Source: Candidatus Glassbacteria bacterium RIFCSPLOWO2_12_FULL_58_11 (lineage in GTDB: Bacteria; Gemmatimonadota; Glassbacteria; GWA2-58-10). Taken from it: 23,469 bases of DNA. The notes below the pieces were generated by a model. It was given only the letters and a program-made list of their open reading frames with translations, did not search any database and had not been told where the DNA came from. The position numbers and the translations under genes are program-made. Positions within the stretch are counted from its first letter, which is position 1. Each line of letters begins with the position of its first letter. The stretch spans positions 1-23,469 of the forward strand of contig MFIX01000220.1 in NCBI GenBank assembly GCA_001780825.1, written 5' to 3'. This document shows, one piece after another, positions 14,951-23,156 of this stretch.

Positions 14951-15055
14951 CCCGGGGTTGGGGGCGGCGCGCGCATAAAATATGCGCACGGGGCCGCCGG
15001 CCTTCTCGGCGGCCCCGCCTGTGCAGAATTGCACAGGCGCCGCCCCCGGGCCGGG
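14951..15055. repeat. cloverleaf-forming palindromic element (four-way junction)
   Basis: An 11 bp perfect outer stem, GGGGGCGGCGC (14960-14970) with GCGCCGCCCCC (15037-15047), encloses three side-by-side hairpins. The first is GCGCATA/TATGCGC with an AAA loop (14971-14987). The second is GGGGCCGCCG/CGGCGGCCCC with a seven-base loop (14990-15016). The third is GCCTGTGCA/TGCACAGGC with a GAAT loop (15017-15038, its last two bases shared with the outer stem). A further CCCGG/CCGGG stem (14951-14955, 15051-15055) extends the base after a small internal loop. Nothing codes here and no T-tract follows. It lies 43 bp beyond the stop of the sugar transferase gene. Confidence 0.7.
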
Positions 15056-15097
15056 GATTTCCCCAAAGTCTGTAACCGCAGGCCGGCGATGGCTCAA

Positions 15098-16561
15098 TCA
15101 TGCCTTATCGCCTGGGTTCCCTGCTTTTCCTTTATCCGGTGAGGAGGCCTCTTCAGGCTGCCCGGCATCCCGCCGGAACAAGACCTTCCATTCCTGGACT
15201 ACGAGCATCACCGAGGTCTGCCAGAGGATTTCGATATCCAGGGCCAGGGAATAGTTCCGGATATAGTAAAGGTCATGGCGCACTTTCTGGGCGACACTGG
15301 TGGTCTGACGGCAGCTTACCTGGGCCAGTCCAGTCAGTCCGGGCCGGACCGCCAGACGCCCCCGGTACAGCTCGGGATAGGCGTCGAAAAAATAGGCCCT
15401 TTCCGGCCGCGGGCCGACCAGCGACATCCTGCCGGTAAGCACGTTCCAGAACTGGGGCAGCTCATCCAGGCCGGTTCGGCGCAGGAAATGCCCGATGCCG
15501 GGAACGATCCGGCGGTCATCCCCGCTCGACCAGACCGGACCGGTCTCGAGTTCGGCCCCGTGGACCATGGTGCGGAACTTGTAGATCTCGAAGGTGAGAC
15601 CCTGGCGGCCCACGCGCTCCTGGGCATAGATCACCGGACCGGGGCTTTTGAGACGGATCGCCAGCACGATCAAAAACATCAGGGGAGAGGCCAGCACAAG
15701 CAGGGCCAGGGATACAGAAATGTCCAGCGCGCGTTTGACCAGCGCCGGGAACCCGGTGATCGGCCCGGCAGCGAAATCCACGGTTTCCGCTGCAGAGATC
15801 GGTCCCGAGCCGACCACCAGCGGCGGGTTGAACTCCAGACCCGACAGCAGCCGCATGCCGACCCCTCCCTCGGCCAGGGTTTCGGCCAGAGACAGCCAGC
15901 GCGCGGGATTTATCCCCTCCGGGTCCAGAAAAACCACATCCGCCCCGGAGGCCGAGGCCAGCGCGGCGGTTTCATCGAACGGAACTACCGGCCGGGCCTC
16001 GCGTGCTGTTTCCTCTGCGGGCCTCTCGGACCCCTCCGCGGCCAGGCCAACTATCTCGAACCGGCTGGTCGAGACGCTCTCCAGGGAGGCCGCCAGATCC
16101 TTGAGACGTCCGGCCCCGGCGGCCAGGATTACTCGCTCGCGGAGCAGGCGGGCGCACCAGGGCTGATCGAGCATCAGCTGCACTGCGAAGCGCCAGAGCA
16201 GACCATATATAAAGCTCAAGCCGCAGAGCACGAGAAAAACGTAGCGGCTGAAGGCAAAATCCTTAAAATAAAAAGGCAAAACGTTGACCAGCACGGCCAG
16301 GACAAAAACTGACTTGAACAGTCCCGCCACCGAGGGCAGCCTTTCGCGGCCGACCCGGAAAGCCCAGAGTACGGGCAGGTAGAGGAAAATGAGCAACGCG
16401 GAATAGAACAGGTAAGAAGACCGGCTGAAAAACGGCGGGATCGGGTAAAGCTCACCATAGCGCAGGGATATCGCGGTGAAGAAGGCGCCCTCGGCGGCCA
16501 GCAGATCGGCCAGGTACCAGAAAGTCCCGAGCCATTTTCTCTGTAAGATCACCTTCCGCAT
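15098..16561 (-). CDS. polyprenyl-phosphate sugar-1-phosphate transferase (WbaP/WcaJ-type initiating transferase)
   Basis: Such enzymes move a sugar-1-phosphate from a nucleotide sugar to undecaprenyl phosphate in the inner membrane, the first step of exopolysaccharide or O-antigen unit synthesis. The 487-residue protein has four N-terminal membrane segments (about 12-30, 50-68, 83-98, 108-128), a soluble Rossmann-like middle domain (about 142-255), then the catalytic part: KRALDIS (276-282), a membrane hairpin (about 283-303), KSPGPVIYAQERVG (305-318), YKFRTM (327-332), DELPQFWNVLTGRMSLVGPRP (366-386) and RPGLTGLAQV (406-415). These are the family's conserved catalytic motifs. The sugar is not predictable; galactose, glucose and fucosamine types share these motifs. 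The ATG at 16561 has a purine-rich GGGGAG upstream. It is the last gene of the polysaccharide cluster, 40 bp after the GT2 gene. Confidence 0.93.
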   Translation of the reverse strand: MRKVILQRKWLGTFWYLADLLAAEGAFFTAISLRYGELYPIPPFFSRSSYLFYSALLIFLYLPVLWAFRVGRERLPSVAGLFKSVFVLAVLVNVLPFYFKDFAFSRYVFLVLCGLSFIYGLLWRFAVQLMLDQPWCARLLRERVILAAGAGRLKDLAASLESVSTSRFEIVGLAAEGSERPAEETAREARPVVPFDETAALASASGADVVFLDPEGINPARWLSLAETLAEGGVGMRLLSGLEFNPPLVVGSGPISAAETVDFAAGPITGFPALVKRALDISVSLALLVLASPLMFLIVLAIRLKSPGPVIYAQERVGRQGLTFEIYKFRTMVHGAELETGPVWSSGDDRRIVPGIGHFLRRTGLDELPQFWNVLTGRMSLVGPRPERAYFFDAYPELYRGRLAVRPGLTGLAQVSCRQTTSVAQKVRHDLYYIRNYSLALDIEILWQTSVMLVVQEWKVLFRRDAGQPEEASSPDKGKAGNPGDKA

Positions 16562-16601
16562 CCCCTCCCCTGCGCTTCGATCCCCGGGGCGAAAAGCCCC
16601 C

Positions 16602-17321
16602 TCAGAGCCGGCCCAGGAGAGCCTGTATCTTGAGCCACCAGACCATCCAGACCGCCTCGAGGACTATCTGGCGGTTCATTTTAGAGGTGCCGGAATGACG
16701 GTCCACGAAAACGATCGGGATTTCCTTGATCCGGAATTTCTTGCGCCAGACCTTGAAATCCACCTCGATCTGAAACGAGTAGCCATCGGACTGGATCTTG
16801 TCCAGGTCGAGCGCCTGAAGGACCTCGCGCCGGAAACACTTGAAGCCCGCGGTTGGGTCCTTGACCGGCATGCCGGTAATAATCCGGGTATAGATGCTTG
16901 CCCCGTAGCTCAGGAGCAGCCGGCTCATCGGCCAGTTGACCACGTTTATCCCGGATATGTAGCGCGAGCCGATAACCAGGTCCGCCTCGCGGGAGGCGGC
17001 CAGGAAATCTTTCAGGTAGCGCGGATCGTGGGAGAAATCGGCATCCATCTCGAAAATGAGCTGGTAATCTCTTTCCAGGGCATAACGGAACCCGGCCAGG
17101 TAGGCGCTTCCCAGGCCGAGCTTGCCCGGGCGGTGAAGGATATGGACCCGGTTATCGCGGGCGGCAAGGTCCTCCACCAGCTTAGCGGTGCCATCCGGAG
17201 AGTTGTCATCCACAACCAGCATCTCGACCTGCGGACCGGTCTCCACCACCGCGGCGATCAGCCGCTCGATATTTTCCCGCTCGTTGTAAGTCGGCACTAC
17301 CACCAGAGCTTTTTCAGCCAT
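16602..17321 (-). CDS. polyprenyl-phosphate sugar synthase, DPM1-like (GT2)
   Basis: This GT-A fold enzyme most likely transfers mannose or glucose from a nucleotide sugar to polyprenyl phosphate on the cytoplasmic face. The 239-residue length and motifs match the soluble, DPM1-like branch: VVVPTYNERENIERL (residues 7-21), VVDDNSPDGT (36-45), GLGSAYLAGFRYAL (69-82), EMDADFSHDP with the Asp93-Ala-Asp95 metal site, and DPTAGFKCFRREVL. No C-terminal membrane anchors follow, unlike many bacterial relatives, though the last helix is hydrophobic. The ATG at 17321 overlaps the preceding gene by eight bases, so translation is coupled. Its lipid-linked product is the usual donor for GT-C membrane transferases, several of which are likely in this window. 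Confidence 0.92.
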   Translation of the reverse strand: MAEKALVVVPTYNERENIERLIAAVVETGPQVEMLVVDDNSPDGTAKLVEDLAARDNRVHILHRPGKLGLGSAYLAGFRYALERDYQLIFEMDADFSHDPRYLKDFLAASREADLVIGSRYISGINVVNWPMSRLLLSYGASIYTRIITGMPVKDPTAGFKCFRREVLQALDLDKIQSDGYSFQIEVDFKVWRKKFRIKEIPIVFVDRHSGTSKMNRQIVLEAVWMVWWLKIQALLGRL

Positions 17322-18276
17322 TTTCGTTTTCCAGTTGCCCCGGAACGGTTTTCATCAGCTTGCCGGGAAGGCCGCTGATCCAGAGCAGGAGCGCCACCGG
17401 CACCAGCTCGGCCAGGGTCAGCCAGATCCGGGATATCAGGGCCACCACCACCGCTCCGAGATCACCCAGGGAGGGGGAAAGCAGCAAGATGAAAACTGAC
17501 TCGCGCACACCCAGGCCGCCGGGAGCGAAAATCATCAGGAAGCCGATAATATAGCCGACCGCGTAGATGCCGACCGCATCGCCCGGCGAAAGACGGGCCT
17601 CGGGGATCACCGAGTGGACGAAATAATAGAAACAGACCCCGTAAACGATCCAGACCAGCAGATTGAGCGTGAACCAGAGCAGGAGATCCCGCAGACGGAG
17701 ATTCCCCATGACGGCGGGCTTCCCGGACCATTTGGATACCCGCCGGATCAGGCGGTTCAGCAGGGCCGGATGCAGAAAGGCCAGCATTACCGGCAGTCCG
17801 AGCCAGGCCCGGGAAATGAGCGGAGCGTAACTGCCGGCCAGGGCAGCGGGGAACAGGGCCAGGCCCAGACAGGCGCCGGCCAGCATACAGATTACGATAC
17901 CCAGCACGCTCGAGGCCGCCGCCTCCACGCTTGGCACGCCCGCGCCCCGGGCCAGCATCGCCATGCCGGCGATCTGCCAGACCTTGCCCGGCAGGTAGCG
18001 GCCTAGATTGGACATGAACCAGATGTACACCGAGCGGTACGGCGGCAGACTCACCCCGGAGAGCGAGCGGACAATCATCCGCCAAATCTGAGTGTTGGCC
18101 GCGAAAGTCAGGGAAATGCCTAAAAGTGACAGGCTGAAAGGCAGCCAGCGCAGGGTCCACTGGTATTCCGTCAGCTTATGCCAGTTCAGGATCAGGTTGC
18201 GATAGACAAGGTAATAACCGATCACGAACAGCAGCAGCGCCTGACCGGTCCTTACCGCCGCTTTCTTATAATCCAA
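17314..18276 (-). CDS. integral membrane protein of the lysylphosphatidylglycerol synthase TM / UPF0104 family
   Basis: The 320-residue protein has about eight membrane helices and no soluble domain. The segments ITFA(A)NTQIWRM-type region near 60, NLGRYLPGKVWQIAGMAMLAR near 90-110, and the APGGLGVRESVFILLL stretch near 250-265 match the family (also called AglD/YbhN-like). Members lie next to polyprenyl-sugar and glycolipid genes and are thought to move or flip lipids; the aminoacyl-transferase domain of MprF is absent here. The start is TTG at 18276, three bases after the YfhO-family stop, which makes translational coupling likely. It overlaps the downstream GT2 gene by eight bases. The tight link to a polyprenyl-phosphate sugar synthase favours a role in translocating the lipid-linked sugar, which is inference. 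Confidence 0.88.
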   Translation of the reverse strand: MDYKKAAVRTGQALLLFVIGYYLVYRNLILNWHKLTEYQWTLRWLPFSLSLLGISLTFAANTQIWRMIVRSLSGVSLPPYRSVYIWFMSNLGRYLPGKVWQIAGMAMLARGAGVPSVEAAASSVLGIVICMLAGACLGLALFPAALAGSYAPLISRAWLGLPVMLAFLHPALLNRLIRRVSKWSGKPAVMGNLRLRDLLLWFTLNLLVWIVYGVCFYYFVHSVIPEARLSPGDAVGIYAVGYIIGFLMIFAPGGLGVRESVFILLLSPSLGDLGAVVVALISRIWLTLAELVPVALLLWISGLPGKLMKTVPGQLENENG

Positions 18277-18279
18277 AGC

Positions 18280-20730
18280 CTACCAGTCCTTTCGGTAAAA
18301 CGTCCAGCCCACTGCCGCCACCAGAGCCAGCAGACCGAGCAGGCTGAGCCGCTTGCCCCAGAGGTAAGAGGCGGAAACATAACGCATCACCACCTTGTGC
18401 GCCCCGGGTTCCAAATATACCGCGCGCATTGCCAGGTTAGCCCGGTAGATTTTTGCCGGCCGGCCATCCACGGTGGCCTGCCAGTCCGGGTGCCAGGTTT
18501 CCGCCAGAAAGAGCAGGGAGGCGCTGCCATAGTCGACAGACAGCTCCAGCTCATCGTTACCGTAGCGCTCCAGCGCTATTTTTTCGCCGGCCGGCAGAGC
18601 TCCATCAAGGCTGGAAGGGTTGAATTCCGGTTTCTCCGAAAGGATCAGCGTGGTCCGCGGCTCGAACTGCTGGTCATTGAAGCGCGGCATGAAACTCTTG
18701 TCATCCTCCAGCACCTCGTACTGGCAAAACAGCTTGAACCTGGGCCAGGCCGCCGGGTTCTCGTACAGCACTTTCCCGCTGAGATCATCCTCCTCGATTT
18801 TCAGAAGGAAAGAAAAGGCATTCTCGAAAGAGGCGGTATAATCGTTCTTGCGAAAGATCACAAAGCGGGCATTCAGCATGTCCCAGAGCCGGGGGAATCT
18901 AACCAGATTGAGGAACTGGTGGGTCCCCATCAGCTCCTCGTACCATTTCAGCCGCAGGGGCATGCTCGCATTGATTGTCGGAATCCTAAAATACAGCAGG
19001 CTGTTGTCCCAGAGGTCTGCGGTTCCCGGGGTGGGATAAAAAAACACCCGGTACGGCTCTTTTTCCTGTTCCAGGCGCTCGACCAGCTTGTCGCGGTAGT
19101 AGTACTGGCCGGTATTGACCACGCTCAGCCAGTTATGGTCCATGCGCAGCAGATCGCCAAAGGTAAGCGCGGCCAGCAGGGCGACCAGCGCCGTCAGTGA
19201 AAGACTGCCCCGGCGCCAGAGCCAGGCCAGTGCGAGGATCACTCCGCCCAGTACGGCGCTGATAAAAGCGGATTTGATGATCTGCGGGTAGAATTTAACC
19301 AATGTCGGTAACCGCCCCTTGCCCATCGGGTCGGGAATCATCCCACTCAGCACCTGCGGCAGCCCGTTTTTCCCCAGGCCGAGGACCAGCAGGATCAGCA
19401 GCACCGCCGCGGCGGCCCAAGCCAGGGTCTTGAAAGTCCGCGCCCCGTAACCTCCAACCTTTTCCTCAGCCCTGCCGCCGGACAGGAATGCATCCAGGCC
19501 ATATCCGGCCAGGGTGATCACGCTGAAAGCGGTCACGAAAAACATCATGTTGGGACCCCGGAAAAGCTTGACCTCGGGGAGCAGGTAGTATGGAAGCTTA
19601 TAGAAAGGAGTGTAGCCGCCGAAATTGAACAGCAGGGCCAGACCGCCCAGTCCGGTAAAAAACCAGGTATAGCGGTTCCTCCGGCAGGCCAGAGCCACCG
19701 CGGCGAAAAACAGCGGCAGAAGGCCCATATATTCCGAGTGCCCCTTGAAACTTTCCGCTCCCCAATAGTAGTTGGGTTCCCCCGTGAATCCCGGCACAAC
19801 CAGGCCCAGCGTTTCCAGCGGGTGCATGGAGAACTGAGTGGCGTGCTCATAGCCCTCGTATCCCAGGCCGGTGCCGAGCTGGCGGTGCGAATACTTCTGG
19901 TTCGAGAGCAGCGGAGCAAACTGCACCGCAGAGAGTGAGACAGCCAGAGCAAAACCAAAGGCATATTTAAGGAGCAGCCCGGCCAGAGTGGAAAGTGGGG
20001 TTCTTTCTCTATAGAGCAGGATCAGCCGGAATAGGAAAAAAGCGCTCAGGGCGAGCGAGGAAAAATACATCATCTGTACCTGGGGCGAGAGAATCTGCAG
20101 CGCCACGCCGGCGCCCATCAACAGGAAATAAACCAGTTTCCTGCGTTTGAGACCCCGCTCCAGGCAGAAGAAAACCAGCGGCGTGACCAGGATCACCAGC
20201 ATCCGGCCATCATGCCCGCCCGCCAGGCAGGAGGCCACCCATCCGGTGAAACAGTAAGCCACCGCACAGAGCGCGGCTGCCGCGCGGGCCAGGCCCAGCT
20301 CGCGAATCCAGAAGTAGGTGAAAAGCCCGCCGGCGAGCATCATGATCACGAAAGAATAGCCGATCGCCCGCTCGATCGGCAGCAGATAATACAGCAGGGT
20401 GGTCGGCAGAAAAAGCGGTCCGGGCAGAAACCCCAGGTAAAGTATTCCGCAATAGCTGTAGGGGTTCCAGAGCGGCAGGCCCTGGCCGGACTTGACCGCC
20501 TCGATCCCCAGCTTGCGGGTCTGAAGGCCCTGGGTGATCATGTCGTGCCCGGCCAGCATGTTCTGCGAGTTGAAGATAAATTCCCGGAAATAAACGACCA
20601 GCGCCAGCAGAAGGAAACCCGTCAGCGCCAGCTCGAACCGCGCGCCTTTCTCCAGCCAGGACGGGAACCGGGTGTCCGGGCCTTTGCCGGCTGCCTGAAC
20701 GGGTTCGCTTTTCCTCTTCTTTTGGGCCAT
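18280..20730 (-). CDS. YfhO-family multi-pass membrane protein, probable GT-C glycosyltransferase
   Basis: The 816-residue protein begins with a basic cytoplasmic tail (MAQKKRKSEPV) and then has about twelve membrane segments to about residue 560. A soluble C-terminal domain of about 230 residues follows, and a last membrane helix sits near the C-terminus (LLGLLALVAAVGWTFY). AGHDMITQGLQTRKLG near residues 55-70 lies in the first outer loop, where GT-C enzymes keep their catalytic acid. The C-terminal part resembles YfhO relatives (LLFLAETWHPDWQATVDGRPAKIYRANLAMRAV, given here as its start LLFLAETWHPDWQATVDG). YfhO proteins glycosylate teichoic or lipid-linked polymers with polyprenyl-phosphate sugars in Gram-positives; here the substrate is unknown. 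A longer open frame reaches 20913 but would overlap gmd. The ATG at 20730 has AAGAGG seven bases upstream and starts at a normal N-terminus. Confidence 0.86.
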   Translation of the reverse strand: MAQKKRKSEPVQAAGKGPDTRFPSWLEKGARFELALTGFLLLALVVYFREFIFNSQNMLAGHDMITQGLQTRKLGIEAVKSGQGLPLWNPYSYCGILYLGFLPGPLFLPTTLLYYLLPIERAIGYSFVIMMLAGGLFTYFWIRELGLARAAAALCAVAYCFTGWVASCLAGGHDGRMLVILVTPLVFFCLERGLKRRKLVYFLLMGAGVALQILSPQVQMMYFSSLALSAFFLFRLILLYRERTPLSTLAGLLLKYAFGFALAVSLSAVQFAPLLSNQKYSHRQLGTGLGYEGYEHATQFSMHPLETLGLVVPGFTGEPNYYWGAESFKGHSEYMGLLPLFFAAVALACRRNRYTWFFTGLGGLALLFNFGGYTPFYKLPYYLLPEVKLFRGPNMMFFVTAFSVITLAGYGLDAFLSGGRAEEKVGGYGARTFKTLAWAAAAVLLILLVLGLGKNGLPQVLSGMIPDPMGKGRLPTLVKFYPQIIKSAFISAVLGGVILALAWLWRRGSLSLTALVALLAALTFGDLLRMDHNWLSVVNTGQYYYRDKLVERLEQEKEPYRVFFYPTPGTADLWDNSLLYFRIPTINASMPLRLKWYEELMGTHQFLNLVRFPRLWDMLNARFVIFRKNDYTASFENAFSFLLKIEEDDLSGKVLYENPAAWPRFKLFCQYEVLEDDKSFMPRFNDQQFEPRTTLILSEKPEFNPSSLDGALPAGEKIALERYGNDELELSVDYGSASLLFLAETWHPDWQATVDGRPAKIYRANLAMRAVYLEPGAHKVVMRYVSASYLWGKRLSLLGLLALVAAVGWTFYRKDW

Positions 20731-20766
20731 TTTGAACCTCTTATTTTTTCCTGTGTGGCAATAGAT

Positions 20767-20810
20767 TAAAAACGGCGGGACCAGGCGCGGGCGGCCAATG
20801 GGGACCGCCC
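20767..20810 (-). terminator. weak terminator-like hairpin between gmd and the YfhO-family gene
   Basis: On the minus strand GGGCGG (plus 20805-20810) pairs with CCGCCC (plus 20789-20794) around a ten-base loop. A TTTTTAATCT run follows about 17 bases later, after a second GC stretch that can pair alternatively. The gap between stem and T-tract makes it doubtful as a simple terminator. Confidence 0.3.
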
Positions 20811-20878
20811 TGCCGGGTCTGCGGCATTTTGTGAATAATCCGGGATAGTTACACTTCTTCAAAACGGTTATGTGAACT

Positions 20879-21859
20879 TTAAGAATTCCTCTTGCGGGCG
20901 ACTTCCAGATCATTGTCTATCATATCCCGGATGAGCTCGTCCAGAGTGAGCTCGTAACTCCAGCCCAGGGCCTTTTTGGCCCTTGAGCAATCGCCGACAA
21001 GCAGCTCGACCTCCGCCGGCCGGTAAAACTGCTGATCGACCACGACATGGTCGCGGTAGTCCAGGCCAAGGCAGGCGAAAGCCTTCTCGGCAAACTCCCT
21101 GACCGAATGGGTCTTTCCGGTGGCGATAACATAGTCGCCCGGCTTATCCTGCTGAAGCATCAGCCACATCGCCTTGACATACTCCCGGGCATGGCCCCAG
21201 TCCCGCTTGGCCTCCAGATTTCCCAGGCGGACCTCTTTGGCCTGCCCGAGCTTTATTTTAGCCGCGTGCTGGGTGATTTTGCGGGAGACAAATTCGAAAC
21301 CCCGGCGGGGGGACTCATGGTTGAACAGGATCCCGGTAGAGGCGTGGAGCTTGTAAGCCTCCCGGTAATTGCGGGTCAGCTCATAACCGACCATCTTGGT
21401 GATTCCGTACGGGGAGCGGGGGTAGAATGGAGTGTCCTCGTTTTGCGGGACCTGTTTCACCTTGCCGAACATCTCGCTGGAGCCCGCGAAATAAAACCGG
21501 CAGCGGGGCGCCATCTCCTTGATCCCGGCCAGCATGAAATGGGAGCCGTTTATATTGGTGTTGAAGGTGGAGAAAGCGTCATCGAACGAATAGGAGACAA
21601 AACTCTGGGCCGCGAGATGGTAACATTCATCGGGCTTTATGCTCTGAATCGTTTTGACCAGGCTGGGATAGCTTTCCAGGGAGCCGCTGTGCAGCTCGAG
21701 CTCTCCCAGGATATGGCGGATCCGCCACATCCGGTGATCCGGGTCCTCGAGAGCGACATGCCGCACTATACCGTGGACCTTATAACCTTTTTCGAGAAGG
21801 AATTCCGCCAGGTAGGAGCCATCCTGGCCGGTAATTCCGGTGATCAGCGCGTTTCGCAT
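20879..21859 (-). CDS. gmd: GDP-mannose 4,6-dehydratase
   Basis: Gmd converts GDP-mannose to GDP-4-keto-6-deoxymannose, the branch point to GDP-fucose, GDP-rhamnose or GDP-perosamine. The 326-residue extended short-chain dehydrogenase has the NADP-binding TGITGQDG (residues 7-14), the SSEMFG stretch with its catalytic Ser or Glu near 127-132, Tyr151 and Lys155 in SPYGITK, HESPRRGFEFVSRKIT (181-196), GNLEAKRDWGHAREYVKAMW and YVIATGKTHSVREF, all typical of Gmd. It is slightly shorter than most (340-370). The stretch VRHVALEDPDHRMWR near 32-46 differs from the enterobacterial form and suggests a distinct subgroup. The ATG at 21859 has AAGGAAAA upstream. No reductase (fcl) or aminotransferase for the next step is in the window. 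Confidence 0.93.
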   Translation of the reverse strand: MRNALITGITGQDGSYLAEFLLEKGYKVHGIVRHVALEDPDHRMWRIRHILGELELHSGSLESYPSLVKTIQSIKPDECYHLAAQSFVSYSFDDAFSTFNTNINGSHFMLAGIKEMAPRCRFYFAGSSEMFGKVKQVPQNEDTPFYPRSPYGITKMVGYELTRNYREAYKLHASTGILFNHESPRRGFEFVSRKITQHAAKIKLGQAKEVRLGNLEAKRDWGHAREYVKAMWLMLQQDKPGDYVIATGKTHSVREFAEKAFACLGLDYRDHVVVDQQFYRPAEVELLVGDCSRAKKALGWSYELTLDELIRDMIDNDLEVARKRNS

Positions 21860-21909
21860 GACAATTTTCCTTGGAATTGGATTTAAATTTGCCGCTCAGT
21901 ATCAACGGA

Positions 21910-21938
21910 AATTTAAAGAGAACCCGTGAGAAAGACAA
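21910..21938 (-). promoter_or_regulatory. possible internal promoter for gmd
   Basis: TTGTCT (21938-21933), a 17-base spacer and TAAATT (21915-21910), each four of six matches, lie in the 79 bp between the GT4 stop codon and gmd. The spacing is ideal but the boxes are moderate. Confidence 0.35.
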
Positions 21939-23156
21939 TCACTTAGAGGGGCTGTCCTTTTTGTTGCGCCCGACAATCTCCGCATAGAGCTCCAGCCAGC
22001 GCCCGGCGATCCTGTTCCAGTCGAAATAACGCGAGATGAAACGGAAGCCCTCCTCTCCCAGGCGGCGGGAGAGTGCCTCATCGGTCAGCAGGCGCCGGAT
22101 CGCCGCGGCCAGGGCCCGGGGGTCTTTCTCCGGCACAAGCAGCCCGGTCTGGTCGTGGTGGATCACATCCACGATTCCGCCCAGGGCGCTGGCCACCACC
22201 GGCTTCCTGTAGCTCAGCGCCTCGATCATCACTACACCCAGCCCCTCGGTATCGCCGCGGGAGTCGACAATCGCCGGCAGGACAAAGCAGTCGCAGCCGG
22301 CGTAGAACTCCTTGAGCCGCTCATTGGAGACCCGCCCCGCCAGGTTCACCCGGCCGGCCAGCCCCAGCAGCCGGACCAGCTCGCGCAAGCTTTCCTCCTC
22401 CGGGCCGCCGCCCACGATATCCAGCTCGACCGGGAATGGCAGCTCAAGCTCAGGCACGGCCCGGATCAGGTACTCGACGCCCTTGCGCTCCACCAGGCGG
22501 CCGACAAAAAGGATCCTTCTCGTGCGCCCGGGGTCCGGCTGTCCTGCCTCAGCAGGCTTGACCGCCGGCACCGCCGAGCCGTAAGGCACGACCTCGACCT
22601 TAACCGGGGCGATTCTCTCGATTTCCGAGCGCGTGTGCGAACTGATCGCCACCACCAGATCGCTGTAATTGAGGATCCAGCGCACAAAAGGAATAAAGAT
22701 GGGCATCCGGTTAAACACCCAGCGCAGCTCGACGCCGTAGAATTCGTTGATCACCGGGGCGCGGGCCCATTTGCCGGCGAAATAGCCGAAAATCCCCAGC
22801 GGGAACGGCCAGTGCACGTGGATTACATCGAAACGCTCTTTTTTGAGCAGCCGCCGCAGGCCGAGCACTCCGAAAAGAAGGTAGGGCGCGACCAGCAGCA
22901 GCACCAGCTTGTTCTGCTTGATCTGATCCGGGATAGTCCTGTCGTGCGAGAGAATCTCCAGCCGGGCGGGCAGGTAGTGGAAGCGCCGGACCGGGATGCC
23001 GCGCACCTCGTGGTCCCGCAAGCCCCGCCAGGCCGAGGTGTAAACGGTCACTTCCACCCCGCGGGACTTAAGCTGCTCGATAGTCTCGATCATCCAGGGA
23101 TTGATGACGTCCTTTTCATCGCGTATGAACGAGGTGACAATAAAAAGCACTTTCAT
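21939..23156 (-). CDS. glycosyltransferase family 4 (GT-B fold)
   Basis: The 405-residue cytoplasmic enzyme transfers a sugar from a nucleotide donor with retention of configuration. Its C-terminal half shows the GT4 marks: ILFVGRLVERKGVEYLIRAV (residues 215-234), ELDIVGGGPEE (244-254), and the EX7E motif in DTEGLGVVMIEALS, with Glu304 and Glu312. The N-terminal acceptor half has VIHVHWPFPLGIFGYFAG (111-128) and VINEFYGVE. Donor and acceptor cannot be told; a GDP-linked 6-deoxysugar is possible because gmd follows. The ATG at 23156 overlaps the previous stop as ATGA and has an excellent GGAGGTGAT Shine-Dalgarno lying inside the end of the upstream gene, so strong coupled translation is expected. 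Confidence 0.93.
   Translation of the reverse strand: MKVLFIVTSFIRDEKDVINPWMIETIEQLKSRGVEVTVYTSAWRGLRDHEVRGIPVRRFHYLPARLEILSHDRTIPDQIKQNKLVLLLVAPYLLFGVLGLRRLLKKERFDVIHVHWPFPLGIFGYFAGKWARAPVINEFYGVELRWVFNRMPIFIPFVRWILNYSDLVVAISSHTRSEIERIAPVKVEVVPYGSAVPAVKPAEAGQPDPGRTRRILFVGRLVERKGVEYLIRAVPELELPFPVELDIVGGGPEEESLRELVRLLGLAGRVNLAGRVSNERLKEFYAGCDCFVLPAIVDSRGDTEGLGVVMIEALSYRKPVVASALGGIVDVIHHDQTGLLVPEKDPRALAAAIRRLLTDEALSRRLGEEGFRFISRYFDWNRIAGRWLELYAEIVGRNKKDSPSK

Larger units (their letters stand above)
14652..15097. other. intergenic region with a promoter and a cloverleaf-forming repeat
   Basis: No gene is supported here; open frames are short and lack Shine-Dalgarno sites. Next to the methyltransferase lies a promoter (14750-14778) with a leader of about 90 bases. 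A small hairpin (ACTTG/CAAGT) lies near 14786-14799. A GC-rich multi-hairpin structure lies at 14951-15055. Bases from 14810 to 14945 show only a weak hairpin (CCGCA/TGCGG near 14918). Confidence 0.6.

Noticed and set aside
14960..15047. Cloverleaf read as a tRNA gene
   Set aside because: The outer stem is 11 bp instead of 7, the third arm has a four-base loop without a T-loop sequence, and no conserved tRNA bases are present.
20731..20913. N-terminal extension of the YfhO-family protein to 20913
   Set aside because: It would overlap the gmd end, adds 61 residues with no membrane or domain character, and a good ribosome binding site precedes the ATG at 20730.
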